The notes beneath the pieces were generated by a model. That model was not told the DNA's origin, made no database searches, and worked only from the letters and a program-made list of their open reading frames with translations. A stretch of 64,000 nt of DNA from Haloterrigena salina JCM 13891 (GTDB lineage Archaea; Halobacteriota; Halobacteria; Halobacteriales; Natrialbaceae): assembly GCF_000337495.1 (NCBI RefSeq), contig NZ_AOIS01000045.1, positions 65,164-129,163 of the forward strand. The letters are read 5' to 3'. The position numbers and the translations under genes were made by a program. Positions 60,225 to 64,000 of the stretch are shown here, piece after piece. The stretch's first letter is position 1. Every line of letters begins with the position of its first letter.

Positions 60225-61496
60225 ATGACTGAGGATTTCTACGACCTTCTCGACGTTCCTGACGACGCCTCCCAGGACGAGATCAAGACCGCCTACCGCG
60301 AGCAGGTGCGCGTCTACCACCCCGACCACAACGACGACGACCGGGCTCGAGCGCAGTTCACGGCGGTCAAGAAAGCCTACGACATCCTCGGGGATCCGGT
60401 CGAGCGCCAAGCCTACGACCGCCTCGGTCACAAGGACTACGTCGCGAAACGAACCAGCGGCCTCCCCTCGGCGGACGTCTGGCGGTCGAGCGACTCGGAC
60501 GACGAGGCGTCGGACGTCGAGGAGGAACCGCAGCGAGCGACGGCGACCGCGGGTGCGGGCGCGTCGGCGGCCGGAACGAGCGGGTCGACGACGAACTCGC
60601 GCTCGAGCGCCGGCTCGAGTTCGGGCACCGCCTCGAGCGCGTCGACCGCGAGCGCGGGCGCGACGTCGAGTTCGAGCACCGCGGGAACGAGCGGGACGAC
60701 CGGAACCGGTTCGACCGGGACGAGATCGGCGGGCCGAACGACGACGGGAACGACGGAGTCCACGGGAACGTCCGCATCGAACGCCGACGCGAGCGCGGAG
60801 TCCGAACCCGGCGGGGTCGGCGACAACGCCGTCGTCCGCTGGTGGCGCCGCCAGAACTTCTCGTTGCCGTTGATCTGGCTGTCGGTCTTCGTCTACCTCT
60901 CCGGGCTCGGCCACTTCGCGTCCGCCAACCGGTCGGCCCTCGAGGCCCTGCGAGCCGAACTGGCCGCCGCCGGCACCGATCCCGACGCCCTCGCGACGAC
61001 GCTCTCGAGCGGGCGCTACGGGATCGACTCGAGCGTCGCGTATCTGACGGCGTTCGAACTCGTCGCACCGCCGCTCGCGGAGCCGCTGTGGTACGCCGCG
61101 CTGGCCGGCGCGGTCGGCCTGACGCTCTTGGCGCTGCTCGGCGTGCGCGCCTATCGAGACGGCGACACCTGGGGGCCGGTATCGATCGACGAGACGATCG
61201 TGGTCGCGCTCGCGGTCACCGCGACGACCGTCCCCGTCGGCGGGCCGCTGCTGGCCGGCGCGGTGCTCATGCCGATACTGTTCGCCGTGATCGTCCGCCA
61301 CACCCGGCGCGGTCCCGGCTGGAAACCGTCGTACCTGTACGTCGTTCCCGTGCTCGCCCCGCTGGTCGGCGTCGGGCTCGCGGCCGCGGACGCAGCGACG
61401 CTAGGGAGCGATCTCGTGGCGCTCGTCGTCCTGCCGATCGTCGGCGGCCTGGGGCTGCCGCTGCGGGCGACGATCCGGAAGCACTTCGGCTGGTGA
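60225..61496 (+). CDS. Membrane-anchored J-domain protein with Ser/Thr/Gly-repeat linker
   Basis: Protein of 423 residues. Residues 1-70 form a J domain (EDFYDLLDVPDDASQDEIKT, with the HPD motif in VYHPDHNDD) that would stimulate DnaK. A long Ser/Thr/Ala/Gly low-complexity linker (~105-195) leads to four or more membrane helices (~205-423). The J domain therefore faces the cytoplasm from a membrane anchor, suggesting a role in delivering client proteins to DnaK at the membrane; this is inference. Not the canonical DnaJ, since the zinc domain is absent. The linker may vary in length. Confidence 0.88.
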   Translation: MTEDFYDLLDVPDDASQDEIKTAYREQVRVYHPDHNDDDRARAQFTAVKKAYDILGDPVERQAYDRLGHKDYVAKRTSGLPSADVWRSSDSDDEASDVEEEPQRATATAGAGASAAGTSGSTTNSRSSAGSSSGTASSASTASAGATSSSSTAGTSGTTGTGSTGTRSAGRTTTGTTESTGTSASNADASAESEPGGVGDNAVVRWWRRQNFSLPLIWLSVFVYLSGLGHFASANRSALEALRAELAAAGTDPDALATTLSSGRYGIDSSVAYLTAFELVAPPLAEPLWYAALAGAVGLTLLALLGVRAYRDGDTWGPVSIDETIVVALAVTATTVPVGGPLLAGAVLMPILFAVIVRHTRRGPGWKPSYLYVVPVLAPLVGVGLAAADAATLGSDLVALVVLPIVGGLGLPLRATIRKHFGW

Positions 61497-61602
61497 CTCG
61501 AGCGGTCGATCCGTTCGCTCGAGTACCGACGTGCGAACCGTTCCGTTCCTCGGTCGGTATCCACCGAATCCGCTCTTGTTCGAGCCTGCGAACGGGCTCC
61601 GG

Positions 61603-61803
61603 TCACCGATCCGTTCGGAGAGCGTCGAACCCGTCGCCGTACGTGAGGAGATACGAGATCGCTGGTGCGAGTAGCAACAGCGGAACGGCGTACAGAAGCA
61701 TCGTGAACGGGTCCGGCGGCGAAAGCAATCCTGCGATCAGGACCGCGAACAGACACAGTGACAGCGTCGTCTGGAGAAATCGAACGAGAACGAGCGCTCC
61801 CAT
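61603..61803 (-). CDS. 66-aa membrane protein, two helices
   Basis: Small hydrophobic protein: helix one ~8-26 (RFLQTTLSLCLFAVLIAGLL), a Pro-rich turn PPDPFTML, then helix two ~35-53 (LLYAVPLLLLAPAISYLL) and a charged tail DGFDALRTDR. Composition is ordinary for haloarchaeal membrane mini-proteins; function unknown. Convergent with the J-domain gene at about 106 bases. Starts at an ATG 66 codons from the stop with no nearby alternative. Confidence 0.65.
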   Translation of the reverse strand: MGALVLVRFLQTTLSLCLFAVLIAGLLSPPDPFTMLLYAVPLLLLAPAISYLLTYGDGFDALRTDR

Positions 61804-61903
61804 ACGCCCACTGGTGTAACTGGAATGATATTTGTTACGATCCGCGCTCGCGCAGTCCGGATCGGACGTCTCTCAGAATCCGCGACCGATGAACGAACCG
61901 TCC

Positions 61904-62536
61904 TCAGCCGACCAGCGTCGCGACGCCTTTCGTCTGGCGATAATCGCGTCCCAGGATCGCCTCGAGTCGCGCGACGATCGCTTCGTCGTCGGTGTCTTCC
62001 CACTCGGTCGGCTCTCGAACCGGGACGATCAGGAAGCCCCTGCCGCGGATCTCGGTGGCGTGGAGGGCGGCCATATCGAGGTCGAGTCGGTGCCGTTGCG
62101 TGGTGTATTCCCGGAGGACGTGATCGGTCACCCGCTCACCGACCGGTAGCAGGATGTGGGCGTTGATCGCCCGGAGTTCGGCGTCGAAGAACCGCTCGAG
62201 GTCGGCGTAGGATTCGTCGCTCGGCGTCTCTCCGGGCGGCAGACAGCACATGTGGATGTAGCTGCAATAGAGGTTCTCGAGGTCGGGGCGGTCGAACGGG
62301 CCGCCGGCGAAGTCGACCGCGCGAGCGACCTCCTGAATCCCGACGCCGGACTCGGTTTCGGTGAACGGCACGCCGGTCGACCGCCCGCCGTGGACGCCGG
62401 GGTGGTCGCCGATCAGGTGGAAGTCGGCGTTGGCGTCGCCGTAGCCGAAGACGGCGGTCCGCTCGTCGGGCCCGGTCCGATCGAACGGCGGTCGTAGTCC
62501 GAACGGGTTGCTCGTCCGCTCTGTGACGTTCTTCAC
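61904..62536 (-). CDS. Uracil-DNA glycosylase family protein
   Basis: Protein of 210 residues of the UDG superfamily (closest in style to family 4/5). The catalytic-loop region is AVFGYGDANADFHLIGDHPG with GVHGGRSTGVPFTETESGVG, and the second motif ILLPVGERVTDHVLREYTTQ. Also YCSYIHMCCLPPGETPS contains Cys pairs, possibly for an Fe-S cluster as in family 4 enzymes, although the spacing is unusual. It would remove uracil formed by cytosine deamination. It may be a structural homologue without glycosylase activity. Confidence 0.82.
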   Translation of the reverse strand: MKNVTERTSNPFGLRPPFDRTGPDERTAVFGYGDANADFHLIGDHPGVHGGRSTGVPFTETESGVGIQEVARAVDFAGGPFDRPDLENLYCSYIHMCCLPPGETPSDESYADLERFFDAELRAINAHILLPVGERVTDHVLREYTTQRHRLDLDMAALHATEIRGRGFLIVPVREPTEWEDTDDEAIVARLEAILGRDYRQTKGVATLVG

Positions 62537-62639
62537 GCCTATCGAAAGCTCATCGAGCGGCTTAACCGCCCCGGTTACTCGCAGGCGATGCCGCAGGCTC
62601 GATCTCGAGAGCGTCCCTCGCGGCGCGAGCGCATCGAAT

Positions 62640-63956
62640 CTATCCCCGCGGAATGTAGTAGACGACCACCTCGGCGCGGTGGGCGTCGACGAGCGGCCCG
62701 GTCGGCAGGTGAAACGCCGACTCGGCGCGGACGCTCCCTCGGGATTCGATTTCGTCGCTGATCCGTGGCGGCTCGGTGCCGACCGGATAGCCGACCCGAA
62801 CGACGACGCGTTCCGGCTGGCGGAGCGGGACCGGATCGGTGTACTCGACCGTGACGTCGATGAGCGTGAGTTCGGCGTATTCGGGCGAATCGAGCACGGC
62901 CGCCACGTCCTCGTTGACGTTCCCCTCGTAGACCCCGGTTCGGTAGGTGTCGTAGGTCACGGCGCCGAGAAATCCCGAAAGGACGACGATCGTAACTGCG
63001 AGTGCGACGGCGCGTTTTCTCGTGGCGACGCGGGCTTCGTCCTGTTGGAACCAGCTGTCCGGCCGATACCCCTTGTACCGGAGCACAGCGAGACTGGTGA
63101 TGTTGATCGTGAAGATGTTGACGAGGACGAGGACGCCTGCAGCAAGCGCGACCTCCGGAAGCCCCCACGCGAGACCGATGCCGACGACACCCAGTGGCGG
63201 AACGAGCGCTGCAGCGATCATGACGCCGACGAGGGCGGCTGACGTGCCGGCGGTGAGCGTCCACGCCCCCGCGACGCCGGCGCCGGCCGCGATGACGAGC
63301 GAGAGCATATCGGGGGTGAGACGCCCCTGAATCTCCGAGATTTCGAAGACGTCGAGCATCGGCGAGACGAGTCCGGTCGTCCGAGCGACGAACGCGAAGG
63401 CGGCGGCAGTGACGACGCCGACGCCGAGTCCGAGCACCTGAAGCTTGATCCCGCGCCGGAACAGCGCGCGGTCGTTGATGACCGTGCCGACGCTCGCGCC
63501 GAGCGCGGGACCGATCAGCGGTGCGATCACCATCGATCCGACGACGACCGACGGCGAATCGAGTAGCAGACCGGCGGTCGCGACGAGCACGCTCATAATC
63601 GTCATGACGAGGTACGTGCTGAACCGAGGGGTGAGGTCCTTCGCTTGGGACTGCAGCTCCTCGCGAGAGATCCGGGCGGTGTCCTGGGCGTATCGCTGTT
63701 CGAGTTCGTCGTACCGTTCGGAGACGACGGTTTCCGCCTCGACGATCACGGTGTAGGAATCCTCGTCGAGTCCCGCGTCCCGCAGTTCGTCGAGGACGGA
63801 TTCGACCGCGGGCGCGGGTAACGGGAACGTGATGACGACCGAGGGGTCGTCGCGGCTCTGCTCCTCGACGAGAGTGAAATCGAGACCTTCGTTCTCGAGC
63901 GTCTCTTCGACGGTTTCGCGCTGTTGCTTCGGAATAAGTACTTCCACGAGCCGCAT
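62640..63956 (-). CDS. DUF389 (TIGR00341-type) membrane protein
   Basis: Protein of 438 residues. The N-terminal ~100-residue cytoplasmic domain (MRLVEVLIPKQQRETVEETL) precedes a DUF389 core of about eight helices: TPRFSTYLVMTIMSVLVATA, VVGSMVIAPLIGPALGASVG and IAAALVPPLGVVGIGLAWGL. A C-terminal soluble domain (~345-438) with beta strands follows (AELTLIDVTVEYTDPVPLRQ). Function of the family is unknown; transport or envelope roles have been suggested. ATG 63956 gives the family-length start. Confidence 0.9.
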   Translation of the reverse strand: MRLVEVLIPKQQRETVEETLENEGLDFTLVEEQSRDDPSVVITFPLPAPAVESVLDELRDAGLDEDSYTVIVEAETVVSERYDELEQRYAQDTARISREELQSQAKDLTPRFSTYLVMTIMSVLVATAGLLLDSPSVVVGSMVIAPLIGPALGASVGTVINDRALFRRGIKLQVLGLGVGVVTAAAFAFVARTTGLVSPMLDVFEISEIQGRLTPDMLSLVIAAGAGVAGAWTLTAGTSAALVGVMIAAALVPPLGVVGIGLAWGLPEVALAAGVLVLVNIFTINITSLAVLRYKGYRPDSWFQQDEARVATRKRAVALAVTIVVLSGFLGAVTYDTYRTGVYEGNVNEDVAAVLDSPEYAELTLIDVTVEYTDPVPLRQPERVVVRVGYPVGTEPPRISDEIESRGSVRAESAFHLPTGPLVDAHRAEVVVYYIPRG

Positions 63957-64000
63957 GGGGTCACGTCCATCATACCGTGGATAAACGTTCGTCCTCCGAC

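Noticed and set aside
1-64000. CRISPR array, rRNA, intact insertion sequence or origin
   Set aside because: No regularly spaced repeats, rRNA-like sequence, transposase motif or Orc1/Cdc6 gene was found on reading the window.

Overview
This window is chromosomal DNA of an extremely halophilic archaeon (class Halobacteria). The evidence is high G+C, strongly Asp/Glu-rich proteins, families largely confined to haloarchaea (HalX response regulator, HalOD1 proteins, Bat-type HTH regulator, DUF5518, DUF5830), an archaeal transcription factor S, a trpDFEG operon, an intron-containing elongator tRNA-Met and AT-rich TATA boxes placed for leaderless or short-leader transcripts. A member of the Natrialbales is a reasonable guess, but the genus cannot be read from the sequence. 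I see no rRNA, CRISPR array, intact transposase, integrase or replication origin.

Layout. 0-10.6 kb: the 3' part of a GH3 glycosidase, a CBS-domain protein with a hibernation-factor-like C-terminus, a lycopene-cyclase-domain protein, a CAP-domain protein, YihY/BrkB and AEC membrane proteins, several unknown membrane proteins, a DUF1059 protein and a winged-helix regulator. 10.6-11.9 kb: an AT-rich PH-like gene bracketed by partial copies of the adjacent tRNA-Val 3' end, probably the scar of an integrated element. 12-16 kb: the trpDFEG operon. 16.7-20 kb: a B12-dependent (class II) ribonucleotide reductase with a palindromic operator and an overlapping leader ORF. 20-30.5 kb: signal transduction (HalX regulator, two HalOD1 proteins, a multi-PAS/GAF Bat-type regulator), intron-bearing tRNA-Met, a probable orphan N4-cytosine DNA methyltransferase and small unknown proteins. 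31-39 kb: FMN reductase, hybrid PAS histidine kinase, MutY, a receiver lacking its phospho-acceptor and a DHH/RecJ-like protein. 39-48 kb: metabolism (malic enzyme-phosphotransacetylase fusion, JAMM protease, FAD synthase, dihydroxy-acid dehydratase, MobA, YqeC-like protein, glycosyltransferase) plus a DUF2178-type/XRE pair with a nested palindromic operator.

48.3-51.1 kb is a lower-G+C accessory patch: an HD hydrolase, a small membrane protein, a decayed gene, a GNAT acetyltransferase and two tiny zinc-binding proteins. 51.1-55.5 kb: a beta-RFAP-synthase-like GHMP protein, a RAD55-like protein with an altered P-loop, a CopG/coiled-coil/zinc protein overlapping a second Cys-rich protein, then TFS and DUF5518. 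55.7-58.7 kb is an extracytoplasmic electron-transfer locus: a blue-copper protein, a Tat-type multi-[4Fe-4S] protein and a Tat lipoprotein resembling HiPIP, with no catalytic oxidoreductase alongside. The window ends with DNA polymerase IV carrying a PCNA-binding tail, a membrane-anchored J-domain protein, a uracil-DNA glycosylase family protein and a DUF389 membrane protein.

Most promising for something undescribed are the HiPIP/ferredoxin/cupredoxin locus, the leader ORF and palindrome controlling nrdJ, the tRNA-Val-associated remnant, the DUF2178/XRE operator, the RAD55-like/CopG-zinc cluster and a pair of related intergenic repeats.
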